Part shown: piece by piece, positions 26,909 to 34,178 of the stretch
Layout: every line of letters begins with the position of its first letter
Position numbering within the stretch: the first letter of the stretch is position 1
Assembly: GCF_024436375.1 (NCBI RefSeq)
Contig: NZ_JAFMZM010000008.1
Span: 124,001 to 188,000 of the forward strand
From: Nocardioides astragali
GTDB taxonomy: Bacteria; Actinomycetota; Actinomycetes; Propionibacteriales; Nocardioidaceae
Length of the DNA: 64,000 nt
Reading direction: 5' to 3'
Notes under the pieces: generated by a model
The model's input: the letters and a program-made list of their open reading frames with translations, nothing else
Database searches by the model: none
Told to the model about the DNA's origin: nothing
Translations under genes and position numbers: made by a program

Positions 26909-27832
26909 GTGGCCTCAGAACGTCCCCTCCCGCACGTCGCGCTCTCCGCTCACGCCCACAACCGGCTGGGCCTCCAGCGCACCGACGACGCGTGGCTCGA
27001 CGAGCGGTGGGCCGACCCGGCCACGCGGGTGCTCGTCGTCGCCGGCAACCGGCTCCGGCCGGTCGACGGAGCCGTCGAGTGGGTCGCACCGGAGGCCGCC
27101 CCGCAGGGGCGGCGGATCCTGCTGGGAGACCAGGCCGGGGTGGTCCACCTGGCCGTGGTCCTCGCCGCGGAGGACGCGCCGGGCAGCCCGGACGAGTGGG
27201 TGCCGCTGAGGAACGTCCTGCCCTTCCTCGCCGAGTCCGCGCCCGACCAGGCGCCGTTGCTCTTCCACGCCATCGGCCTGGCGGAGTGGCACCACGCCAC
27301 CCGGTTCTGCCCGCGCTGCGGGGGCACCCTGGAGAGCCGCGCGGCGGGTCACGAGCTGCGCTGCACGCGGTGCGACCGGGCACAGTTCCCGCGCACCGAC
27401 CCGGCGGTGATCATGGCGATCACGATCGGGGAAGGCGATGACGAGGCCATCCTGCTGGGCCGCAACGGCGCGTGGCCTCCGGGACGCTGGTCGACCCTGG
27501 CCGGGTTCTGCGAGCCGGGGGAGACGCTCGAGGACGCCGTACGCCGTGAGGTCGACGAGGAGGTCGGCGTCCGGGTGGCGGAGGTCAGCTACTTCGGGAG
27601 CCAGCCGTGGCCGCTGCCGTCCAGCCTGATGCTGGGCTTCACCGGGCGCGCCGTCACCACCGGCATCGACGTGGACGGAGCCGAGATCGAGGAGGCACGG
27701 TGGTGGACCCGCGCGGAGTTCGAGGCCGCCGCCAGGTCTGGGGAGCTGGTCGTGCCGCGGGGCGTCTCGATCTCCTCGTCGCTCATCGAGAGCTGGTTCG
27801 GGCGTCCCCTCGACGGGCCGGGCTGGGGCTGA
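26909..27832 (+). CDS. nudC: NAD+ diphosphatase NudC
   Basis: A 307-residue NUDIX enzyme that cleaves NADH/NAD+ to NMN(H) and AMP and can remove NAD caps from RNA. A four-Cys zinc ribbon, FCPRCGG then CTRCDRAQFPR, sits near residues 133-155. The NUDIX box is GFCEPGETLEDAVRREVDEE near 198-218, followed by the family-specific SQPWPLPSSLMLGF. All key Glu residues are present. Its place between adnAB and mrx1-uvrD2 matches mycobacteria. Confidence 0.93.
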   Translation: MASERPLPHVALSAHAHNRLGLQRTDDAWLDERWADPATRVLVVAGNRLRPVDGAVEWVAPEAAPQGRRILLGDQAGVVHLAVVLAAEDAPGSPDEWVPLRNVLPFLAESAPDQAPLLFHAIGLAEWHHATRFCPRCGGTLESRAAGHELRCTRCDRAQFPRTDPAVIMAITIGEGDDEAILLGRNGAWPPGRWSTLAGFCEPGETLEDAVRREVDEEVGVRVAEVSYFGSQPWPLPSSLMLGFTGRAVTTGIDVDGAEIEEARWWTRAEFEAAARSGELVVPRGVSISSSLIESWFGRPLDGPGWG

Positions 27833-27849
27833 GGACTGCCCCCACGCGG

Positions 27850-28314
27850 TCAGTCGCAGTTGTCGCAGATGCCGGTCGCGGGGACCGCGATGAAGCAGCG
27901 CGGGCAGAGGGTGTCGGGCTTGTCGCTCGCGGCGACTCGAGTCGGGCGGGGCGTCCCGGTGTTGCGGCCAGCGGCCGGACGCGTGCGGGACGTGCTCGAC
28001 CGCGTGCTCGGCCGCGTTCCGGGCACGCGCTCGGCCGGCGGGGTCTCGTCACGGATCTCGAAGCCGAGACGCGTCAGGGCCTTGCTGGCGCCTGCCGAAC
28101 CTCCGGGGATGTCGGCGGGGGTCAGGGTGCGACCCGTGGCCAGGCCGTGCGCGATGCCGGCGATCGCGGCAGCGTCGTACTCGCGTCCGAGGTGCAGGAG
28201 GACGTGGGTGGAGACACCTCCACGCACGAGCATGTAGTTGGCCCCGCCCGCCGCGTCCCAGGTCTCTATCGCGGTGAGGACGTGGTCACGGTCGATCGAG
28301 TTCAGCAGGGACAC
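27850..28314 (-). CDS. uncharacterised protein with C-terminal zinc ribbon
   Basis: A 154-residue protein that I do not recognise. The first 95 residues are a small mixed domain (MLVRGGVSTHVLLHLGREYD region) and a Ser/Thr/Arg/Pro-rich linker follows. The C-terminus is CPRCFIAVPATGICDNC, a compact four-Cys zinc site ending the protein. GTG start with a TAGCCT box 6 nt upstream. It lies tail-to-tail with nudC, 17 nt apart. Confidence 0.7.
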   Translation of the reverse strand: MSLLNSIDRDHVLTAIETWDAAGGANYMLVRGGVSTHVLLHLGREYDAAAIAGIAHGLATGRTLTPADIPGGSAGASKALTRLGFEIRDETPPAERVPGTRPSTRSSTSRTRPAAGRNTGTPRPTRVAASDKPDTLCPRCFIAVPATGICDNCD

Positions 28315-28320
28315 GACAGA

Positions 28321-28326
28321 AGGCTA
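28321..28326 (-). promoter_or_regulatory. -10 box for leaderless zinc-ribbon gene
   Basis: Minus-strand TAGCCT ends 6 nt before the GTG start at 28314. Confidence 0.45.
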
Positions 28327-28357
28327 ACCCCGAGCCGTTGCGGCGCTCAGGCCAGGC

Positions 28358-28600
28358 TCACGAAACCGCCACGAGCTTCGCCTTCACCTGCGCCACCGAG
28401 GGGTTGGTCAGGGTCGTCCCATCGGCGAAGAGCAGCGTGGGCACGGTCTGGTTGCCACCGTTGGCCTGCTCCACGGTGAACGCGGCGTCGGGCTGCTGCT
28501 CGATGTCGACGATCGAGAACTCGATGCCCTCGCGGTCGAGCTGGCTCTTGAGGCGGTGGCAGTAGCCACACCAGGGCGTGGTGAACATCGTGAAGCTCAT
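28358..28600 (-). CDS. mrx1: mycoredoxin (glutaredoxin-like) Mrx1
   Basis: An 80-residue glutaredoxin-fold protein with the redox motif TTPWCGYCHRLK at residues 7-18 and the cis-Pro region QTVPTLLFADG near 52. In Actinobacteria mycoredoxin reduces mycothiol-protein mixed disulfides in the cytoplasm. It is divergent from uvrD2, with only 39-87 nt between the starts, as in mycobacteria. No extra domains. Confidence 0.92.
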   Translation of the reverse strand: MSFTMFTTPWCGYCHRLKSQLDREGIEFSIVDIEQQPDAAFTVEQANGGNQTVPTLLFADGTTLTNPSVAQVKAKLVAVS

Positions 28601-28687
28601 GGGAGGGAGTGTCCCCTTCGGCGTCTAGGCTGAGGAAAGGTGGTGACGAACACCCACTTCAACCACGACCTCGCAGGAGATGTTCCT

Positions 28688-30751
28688 TTGCTCGAAGCGC
28701 TCGATCCCGAGCAGCGACAGGTCGCCGAGGCGCTGCGAGGTCCGGTCCGGGTGCTCGCAGGGGCAGGCACGGGCAAGACGCGCGCCGTCACCCACCGGAT
28801 CGCCCACGGTGTGGCGACGGGGGTCTACGCGCCGACCGAGGTGCTGGCGCTGTCGTTCACGACCCGCGCAGCGGGGGAGATGCGCGAGCGGCTGCGGTCG
28901 CTGGGCTCCCCGGGCGTCCAGGCCCGGACGTTCCACTCCGCGGCGCTGCGCCAGCTGAGGTTCTTCTGGCCGCGGGTCCACCAGCGCGACCTCCCTGAGC
29001 TGACCGAGTCCAAGCTCGGCATGCTCGCGCTCGCCGCGCGGCGCCAGCGGCTCGGCGTCGACCAGGCGACCCTGCGCGACCTGGCCAGCGAGATCGAGTG
29101 GGCCAAGGTGTCCAACGTCGGCCCCGACACCTATCCCGCCCTCGCCCGCTCCCGGGGCCGCACCGTCTCGGGCCTCGAGCCGGAGGTCGTCGCCCGCGCC
29201 TTCGACGCCTACGAGGAGGTCAAGCGCGGCCAGGGACGCATGGACATGGAGGACGTGCTGCTGTTCGCAGCCGGCCTGCTGGCCGACAACGAGGCCGTGG
29301 CCGCCCAGGTGCGCCGGCAGTACAAGTGGTTCGTCGTCGACGAGTTCCAGGACGTCTCCCCCCTCCAGAGCGCGCTCCTCGACCTCTGGCTCGGCGGTCG
29401 CGACGAGCTCTGCGTCGTCGGTGACCCGGCCCAGACGATCTACTCCTTCGCCGGGGCCGACGCCCGTTACCTCCGCGAGTTCACCCAGCGCTTCCCATCG
29501 GCCACGAGCGTGGAGCTGGTCCGCAACTACCGCTCGACCCCCGAGGTCGTCGCGGGTGCCAACCGGCTCCTGACCGGCACGCCCAGCAAGGGCGTCGACC
29601 TCGTCGCCCAGCGTCCGTCGGGCGACAAGATCAGCTTCCGCGAGGCCACCGACGAGGTGGCCGAGGCCGACGCCGTCGCCGACCGGCTGGCGGCCCTCCG
29701 CGCGCAGGGCACTCCCGCCAGCAAGATGGCGGTGCTGCTGCGGATCAACGCGCAGTCCGAGCGCTTCGAGGAGGCGCTGGCTGCCCGCGGCATCCCCTAC
29801 GTCGTACGCGGCGCGGCCAGGTTCTTCGACCGCGCCGAGGTGCGGCAGGCGATCACCCTCGTTCGTGGTGCGGCACGCGGCGGCGAGGCGACGGGTCCGG
29901 TCGCCGACGCGGTGGTGGCGGTGCTGTCCCAGATGGGCCACTCGACGCAGCCTCCCGAGGGGAGGGGAGAGGTCCGCAACCGATGGGAGTCGCTCCAGGC
30001 GCTGGTGGACCTCGCGGCAGACTTCGCCCGCGAGCATCCCGAGGCCGGCCTCGGCGACTTCGTCGACGACCTGGACCGGCGGCAGGGCGAGCAGCATGCC
30101 CCCGTCGCCGACGCGGTCACGCTCGCCACCATCCACTCGGCCAAGGGCCTGGAGTGGGACGCCGTCTTCGTGGCCGGCATGCACGAGAAGATGATGCCGA
30201 TCTCCCAGGCGCGCACCCCCGCGCAGATCGAGGAGGAACGGCGGCTGCTCTACGTCGCGATGACCCGCGCCCGCGACGAGCTCACGGTCTCGTGGGCGAG
30301 CGCGCGAGAGCCCGGCGGCCGCCCCAACCGGGGGAGCTCCCCGTTCCTGGCGCCGCTGCTCGACGGCGTACCCGGTGTGTCGGGGCAGCGGCGTGAGCGC
30401 AGCAAGCGCAACCGCGCAGCCCTGCACTGCCGCGAGTGCAGTCGCCCGCTGTCCAACGCGCGCGAGAAGAAGACCGGCAGGTGCGCCGACTGCCCGGCGT
30501 CCTACGACGAGGCTCTCTTCGAGCGGCTGCGGGAGTGGCGCCTGGCGCGGGCCGCGCAGGACAGCGTGCCCGCCTTCGTGATCTTCACCGATGCGACCCT
30601 CCAGCTGATCGCCGAGCACGCGCCGGCAGACGAGCCGGGACTGCGCGCGATCAGTGGGGTGGGCCCCAGCAAGCTCACCAAGTACGGCGCCGAGGTGCTC
30701 GCCCTCGTCGCCGAGAGGTCTGGACCGCTGCGAGTGCCGAAAGAAGCATGA
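28688..30751 (+). CDS. uvrD2: ATP-dependent DNA helicase UvrD2
   Basis: A 687-residue superfamily 1A 3'-5' helicase. Seen: AGAGTGKTRAVTHR near residue 24, VVDEFQDVSP near 216, GDPAQTIYSFAGAD near 245, RNYRSTPEVV near 278, IHSAKGLEWDAVF near 482 and LLYVAMTRARDEL near 519. The C-terminus has the UvrD2-specific four-Cys site (CRECSRPL then CADC, about 581-602) and an HRDC domain. The TTG at 28688 has AGGAG 8 nt upstream and matches the expected N-terminus (LEALDPEQR). An in-frame GTG at 28640 lies 8 nt after a TAGGCT box, so a leaderless 703-residue form is possible. Confidence 0.92.
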   Translation: MLEALDPEQRQVAEALRGPVRVLAGAGTGKTRAVTHRIAHGVATGVYAPTEVLALSFTTRAAGEMRERLRSLGSPGVQARTFHSAALRQLRFFWPRVHQRDLPELTESKLGMLALAARRQRLGVDQATLRDLASEIEWAKVSNVGPDTYPALARSRGRTVSGLEPEVVARAFDAYEEVKRGQGRMDMEDVLLFAAGLLADNEAVAAQVRRQYKWFVVDEFQDVSPLQSALLDLWLGGRDELCVVGDPAQTIYSFAGADARYLREFTQRFPSATSVELVRNYRSTPEVVAGANRLLTGTPSKGVDLVAQRPSGDKISFREATDEVAEADAVADRLAALRAQGTPASKMAVLLRINAQSERFEEALAARGIPYVVRGAARFFDRAEVRQAITLVRGAARGGEATGPVADAVVAVLSQMGHSTQPPEGRGEVRNRWESLQALVDLAADFAREHPEAGLGDFVDDLDRRQGEQHAPVADAVTLATIHSAKGLEWDAVFVAGMHEKMMPISQARTPAQIEEERRLLYVAMTRARDELTVSWASAREPGGRPNRGSSPFLAPLLDGVPGVSGQRRERSKRNRAALHCRECSRPLSNAREKKTGRCADCPASYDEALFERLREWRLARAAQDSVPAFVIFTDATLQLIAEHAPADEPGLRAISGVGPSKLTKYGAEVLALVAERSGPLRVPKEA

Positions 30752-30925
30752 TCTGAGCGTCCGCGTGCGCCTTCAGGATGAATCCCGCAAGAAAATCACG
30801 TAATACCCATAAAATGGTTTGCCCCTGACGTTGGTCAGGCCTTAGCGTTCTGCTCACAACAACCCACGCGCAACGGGATCGCTGACAACGATCCGCGCTC
30901 GATGCCCCGAAGGAGGTGGCCCGCA
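30752..30925 (+). promoter_or_regulatory. whiB7 promoter region
   Basis: A -35 box TTGCCC (30819-30824) and a -10 box TAGCGT (30843-30848) are 18 nt apart. The AT-rich run CATAAAATGG lies directly upstream of the -35 box. Autoregulated whiB7 promoters have such an AT tract, which the WhiB7 AT-hook contacts. Positions 30752-30800 show no gene. Confidence 0.6.
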
Positions 30926-31111
30926 ATGGAGATCTACACGAAGACGATGACGGCTTGGACGCCGTCCTTCGGCATGCCCACCCTCGGCCGCCCCTGCGCG
31001 CACTCGCGCGTCCTCGGCGCTGGCGTGGTGGCTGTCCAGGGCGACGCCGCCGCCATCGTTCGCATCAAGGGCGATTTCCCCGGTTCTCCCGCCTGGAGTC
31101 CGTCGAGCTAG
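30926..31111 (+). CDS. upstream ORF in the whiB7 leader
   Basis: A 61-residue reading frame (MEIYTKTMTAWTPSF at the start) with AGGAGG 9 nt before its ATG; its stop is 26 nt before the attenuator hairpin. Known whiB7 leaders carry an upstream ORF whose slow translation under ribosome-targeting antibiotics relieves termination. The gene position, strong ribosome site and following terminator fit that model. The peptide itself is probably not the functional product. A start at 30902 in the same frame is less likely. Confidence 0.65.
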   Translation: MEIYTKTMTAWTPSFGMPTLGRPCAHSRVLGAGVVAVQGDAAAIVRIKGDFPGSPAWSPSS

Positions 31112-31137
31112 GTCTACACCTCTCATCGGCAGCCTCC

Positions 31138-31180
31138 AGGCCGCGGAACCCACACCGGGATCCGCGGCCTTTCTGTTTGT
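31138..31180 (+). terminator. transcription attenuator in the whiB7 leader
   Basis: A perfect 10-bp stem AGGCCGCGGA (31138-31147) and TCCGCGGCCT (31161-31170), followed by TTCTGTTTGT. It lies between the upstream ORF and the whiB7 ribosome site, so it would stop transcription before whiB7 unless translation of the leader changes. Confidence 0.75.
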
Positions 31181-31220
31181 CCATACCCGCGATCAGGTCA
31201 ACGAGTAGGAGGTGAAAAAC

Positions 31221-31610
31221 ATGACCATCAGTGAACTCGTTCGCACTGCTGTCGACGTGAGGAACCAGAGCAACGTCCAGGTGGAGCCCCAGGCACCCCT
31301 GGGAGCCCTGCACGACGCAGCCGCCGGAGTGGATGAGGAGCTGCTGCCCTGCCGCGTCTTCGACGCAGAGCTGTGGTTTGCCGAGTCCCCCGCGGACGTG
31401 GAGCACGCCAAGGCCCTGTGCACGGACTGCCCGGTGCGGGCGATGTGCCTCGACGGAGCCCTCGAGCGGCGTGAGCCGTGGGGCGTCTGGGGAGGCGAGC
31501 TCTTCCTCCAGGGCGTGGTGATCCCGCGCAAGCGGCCGCGAGGCCGGCCCCGCAAGTCCGAGCAGACCGCCGTACATGCCGGACAGAACGAGGACGGGGC
31601 CGCCGCGTAG
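31221..31610 (+). CDS. whiB7: transcriptional regulator WhiB7
   Basis: A 129-residue WhiB-family [4Fe-4S] protein that works with the primary sigma factor to switch on intrinsic antibiotic resistance genes. The four Cys ligands are in LLPCRVF, then CTDCPVRAMC. The WhiB7-specific EPWGVWGGE turn follows and the C-terminus has the AT-hook KRPRGRPRK. ATG at 31221 has AGGAGG at 31207-31212, 8 nt upstream. It follows uvrD2 as in mycobacteria and is preceded by an attenuator leader. Confidence 0.95.
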   Translation: MTISELVRTAVDVRNQSNVQVEPQAPLGALHDAAAGVDEELLPCRVFDAELWFAESPADVEHAKALCTDCPVRAMCLDGALERREPWGVWGGELFLQGVVIPRKRPRGRPRKSEQTAVHAGQNEDGAAA

Positions 31611-31661
31611 GCGCCACCGCGTAACTCATCTCCTCCAAGGAACTACAGGAACACAACCTCC

Positions 31662-31856
31662 ATGAAGACCTACCGAAACGGACGCAACGACATGAATCTC
31701 ATGCATGAAGAACTCGCACGCGCGCAAATGACCGCGCGCCTGGGAGAGGCGCAAGCACTGCGACGCGGCCACCACCTGGCCATGGCCCGTCGGATGAGCC
31801 GCAAGGCCGAGCTGGCCGCGCAGCAGGCGCGTCTCGCCCTCGCCCGCGCGATCTGA
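31662..31856 (+). CDS. small basic helical protein
   Basis: A 64-residue Arg/Ala-rich protein (MNLMHEELARAQMTARLGEA then repeated A/R heptads), predicted to be one long helix with a coiled-coil pattern. Similar small proteins of this form occur in Actinobacteria without known function. The ATG at 31662 has CAGGAA about 10 nt upstream; ATG at 31692 is an alternative. It lies 51 nt after whiB7 and before a strong terminator, so it probably shares the whiB7 transcript. Confidence 0.65.
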   Translation: MKTYRNGRNDMNLMHEELARAQMTARLGEAQALRRGHHLAMARRMSRKAELAAQQARLALARAI

Positions 31857-31902
31857 CGAGTCTGATCCACGGGGCTCTCGCCCTGATCGCGGGTGAGCAA
31901 GA

Positions 31903-31950
31903 CCACGAGCCGGTACGTCGTCACGGAGGCGACGTACCGGCTCGTGGCGA
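31903..31950 (+). terminator. strong hairpin terminator after the whiB7 unit
   Basis: An 18-bp perfect stem CCACGAGCCGGTACGTCG paired with CGACGTACCGGCTCGTGG around a 9-nt loop, followed by CGATTT. The T run is short. Confidence 0.65.
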
Positions 31951-31961
31951 TTTCGCAGGAG

Positions 31962-31967
31962 TAGCCT
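31962..31967 (+). promoter_or_regulatory. -10 box for leaderless small zinc protein
   Basis: TAGCCT ends 7 nt before the GTG at 31975. AGGAG nearby (31957-31961) overlaps the -10 box and lies upstream of the predicted transcript start, so it is unlikely to act as a ribosome site. Confidence 0.45.
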
Positions 31968-31974
31968 CGACGGC

Positions 31975-32142
31975 GTGAGCGACATCGTCACGTGCGACTT
32001 CTGCGGCACGCAGGCGCCCGAGGGCGAGACCTTGACCTGGACGGTCGCGGTCGAGAACGGACGGCAGCGGGCGTTCTGCGACACCTGCTCGCGCACCCAC
32101 CTGCGGGCCATGGAGAGCAAGCTCGACAGCGAGTGGTGGTGA
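31975..32142 (+). CDS. small double-CxxC zinc-binding protein
   Basis: A 55-residue protein with two CxxC pairs, TCDFCGT near residue 7 and FCDTCSR near 35, separated by a short beta-rich stretch (TLTWTVAVENG). This is a treble-clef or ribbon-like zinc site. The acidic C-terminus ends SEWW. No enzyme domain is present. It starts 28 nt after the terminator stem and appears to be its own leaderless transcript. Function unknown; a nucleic-acid or protein adaptor is possible. Confidence 0.7.
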   Translation: MSDIVTCDFCGTQAPEGETLTWTVAVENGRQRAFCDTCSRTHLRAMESKLDSEWW

Positions 32143-32173
32143 GCGCCCTGCCGACGCGCTCCCGGGCCCGTGC

Positions 32174-32677
32174 TCAGGCGGTGTCGAACCAGGCGCAGCC
32201 GCAGTAGGGGTGCCGCTGCCACCGACGGGACCGGGGGACCGGGTCGTGGTCGAAGAGCCACGACGTGAGCCACGAGTGCGGGGTCTCGCCGCGGGCCCAG
32301 GCACCCAGGTCTCGGGCCGCTGCTCCGGCGGCCAGGGACAGCAGCGGTCGGGGCGGCCGTCCGGACCGCGCCAGGTGGCCCTCGTCGAGCACCGCGGCTG
32401 CCACGCACCGCGCACACGGCCCGACGCCGGGCGCGGCCCACGGCCCCACCTCGACGGCGTACGGCCGGACGCCGACCAGGAGGTGGGGGAGCGAGGAGAC
32501 GCTCCAGTCGTCGACTGTGGCCGAGACGAGACGGCCCGGCGCGACGCTGATGCCCACGGGAGCATGCGGGTCGACCTCGACCCCGGCGGCGCCGAGAGCC
32601 GCGAGCACGGGCGCGCGCCACGCCTCGGGACAGTCGAGCTGGGCGCGCAGCGCGAGCTCGTACGTCTGGTCCCTCAT
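32174..32677 (-). CDS. short TOMM leader-peptide-binding/Ocin-ThiF-like protein
   Basis: A 167-residue Cys-containing protein resembling actinobacterial proteins annotated as TOMM precursor leader peptide-binding or cyclodehydratase-like. The shared features are GVGPCARCVAAAV near residue 92 and the C-terminal HPYCGCAW, which would form one zinc site, plus the middle DDWSVSSLPHLLVGVRPY. It is roughly half the usual length and no YcaO or precursor gene is nearby, so it is not evidence of a RiPP cluster. The same type of gene occurs near uvrD2-whiB7 in other Actinobacteria. ATG at 32677 is chosen over an upstream in-frame start at 32731. Confidence 0.6.
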   Translation of the reverse strand: MRDQTYELALRAQLDCPEAWRAPVLAALGAAGVEVDPHAPVGISVAPGRLVSATVDDWSVSSLPHLLVGVRPYAVEVGPWAAPGVGPCARCVAAAVLDEGHLARSGRPPRPLLSLAAGAAARDLGAWARGETPHSWLTSWLFDHDPVPRSRRWQRHPYCGCAWFDTA

Positions 32678-32799
32678 GCGGCATGACGGTGCCACGCGGC
32701 GTGGGGCCGCGGCGCGCCCTCCACAGGGCAATGCGGGGAAATGCGAGCAGCGGCGCCACCCGCAGGTGACGCCGCCGCTGTCAGCTCAATGGCTGGGGC

Positions 32800-32958
32800 T
32801 CACGCCTTGCCGAGAATGCGGTTCAGGTTGGTGCCACAGACCGGGCAGACGCCCTTGGCCATCTTGGTGCCCTTGTCGTTGACCCTGATCTCGCCCTCCG
32901 CCTCGCGCTTCTCCTTGCACTTGACGCAGTAGAACTCACCGCTCCAGGTCTCCGCCAT
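32800..32958 (-). CDS. DUF5679 small zinc-ribbon protein
   Basis: A 52-residue protein, MAETWSGEFYCVKCKEKREA then KGVCPVCGTNLNRILGKA, with two CxxC pairs. It matches the DUF5679 type of small ribbon protein. The ATG has a textbook AAGGAGG 5 nt upstream, which decides the start against the longer frame. It is a single gene; function unknown. Confidence 0.85.
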   Translation of the reverse strand: MAETWSGEFYCVKCKEKREAEGEIRVNDKGTKMAKGVCPVCGTNLNRILGKA

Positions 32959-33138
32959 GACGGCCTCCTTGCTTGTTCCTTCTTGGTCGTCGCGACGGGG
33001 TTGTCGTGGGGGAAGCCCGCCGGGGAGCACAGGCGGTTGCCAGCGCTCCGCGGACGACCCTACGCCACGCGTGGCTCACGCTCACGCACCACACGCGCTG
33101 AGCGTGAAACCGGCTGATCGGCTGTGCTGCCAGATCAG

Positions 33139-33144
33139 TACCCT
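33139..33144 (+). promoter_or_regulatory. -10 box for leaderless crotonase mRNA
   Basis: TACCCT ends 6 nt before the ATG at 33151. Confidence 0.4.
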
Positions 33145-33150
33145 CACCCC

Positions 33151-33945
33151 ATGGCTGACCTCACCCACCTGCGCCTCGAGCGCCCCTCGGAAGGGGTCGC
33201 CCTGCTGACCCTCGACAACCCCGGCATGCGCAACGCGATGAGCGACGAGATGACCTCGTCCTGGGTCGCGGCGATCGACGAGCTGGCTGCCGACACGTCC
33301 CTCCGGGCCGTCGTCGTCACGGGGGAGGGCAGCGCGTTCTGCTCGGGGGGCAACACCTCGTGGATCGCGAGCGAGCCCGACGCGAGCGTGGACCAGCTCC
33401 GCACCCGCATGCTGCCGTTCTACCGGGCGTGGCTCTCGATCCGCCGGCTCGAGGTGCCGACCATCGCAGCCGTCAACGGCCACGCCATCGGTGCTGGTCT
33501 GTGCCTCGCGCTCGCCTGCGACATCCGGTACGCCGCCGCCGGCGCCAGGCTGGGCATGCCGTTCAACAAGCTCGGCATGCATGCCGGCATGGCCGGCACG
33601 TGGCTCCTGCCCAACGTGGTCGGGCCCGCGCACGCGCGCGACCTGCTCCTCACCGGCCGCGTCGTGGAGGCCGACGAGGCGCTGCGCCTGGGCCTGGTCT
33701 CCCGCGTGGTGGAGCCGGACGGGTTCCTCGACGACGTGCTCGCGACCGCGGCCGGCATCGCGGCCACCGCGCCGATCGCGAGCCGGCTCACCAAGATCGC
33801 GCTGGCCGACGGAGGACACGCCGACTTCGAGTCGGCCCTGCAGTGGGAGGCGCTCGCCCAGCCGCTGACGTTGGCGACCGCCGACCTCCAGGAGGGGATC
33901 GCCGCGGCCCGCGAGAAGCGGGCCCCGGAGTTCCGCGGGAGATGA
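33151..33945 (+). CDS. enoyl-CoA hydratase/isomerase family protein
   Basis: A 264-residue crotonase-fold protein. The oxyanion-hole segments are seen in FCSGGNTSW near residue 69 and NGHAIGAGLCLALACDIRY near 109. At the site of the first catalytic Glu of enoyl-CoA hydratase (PEI in the classic enzyme) this protein reads MPFNKLGMHAG, so that Glu is absent. It may be an isomerase, hydrolase or decarboxylase rather than a hydratase. It stands alone and ends at a terminator hairpin. No other beta-oxidation genes are adjacent. Confidence 0.85.
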   Translation: MADLTHLRLERPSEGVALLTLDNPGMRNAMSDEMTSSWVAAIDELAADTSLRAVVVTGEGSAFCSGGNTSWIASEPDASVDQLRTRMLPFYRAWLSIRRLEVPTIAAVNGHAIGAGLCLALACDIRYAAAGARLGMPFNKLGMHAGMAGTWLLPNVVGPAHARDLLLTGRVVEADEALRLGLVSRVVEPDGFLDDVLATAAGIAATAPIASRLTKIALADGGHADFESALQWEALAQPLTLATADLQEGIAAAREKRAPEFRGR

Positions 33946-33958
33946 CCGAGACGAAAGT

Positions 33959-34018
33959 GGCCCCACAGCCTTCGACGCCTGCCTTCCCCTGCTGACGTCG
34001 AAGAGCCGTGGGGCCCTT
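33959..34018 (+). terminator. intrinsic terminator after the crotonase gene
   Basis: A long stem pairs GGCCCCAC...TTCGACG with CGTCGAA...GTGGGGCC around a C/T-rich loop, followed by CTTCCT. The stem has one small internal mismatch region. Confidence 0.65.
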
Positions 34019-34178
34019 CCTGGCACACGCTAGGAGCAGTCCGGCCTGGGGTCAACGGGTGTGCTGCACACCTGTGGGCGTCGGACGCGGCGCCGCGTCG
34101 TACTGTGCGGGGGGACCAGGCGGGACCAGGCCGGACCAGGGGGCCGACAGGTCGGGGGCCGGCGAGGAGGAGGAGACG

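Noticed and set aside
16025..32677. RiPP cluster built from the LanC-like gene and the TOMM-like gene
   Set aside because: They are 15 kb apart, separated by conserved DNA repair genes, and no precursor, YcaO or dehydratase is present.
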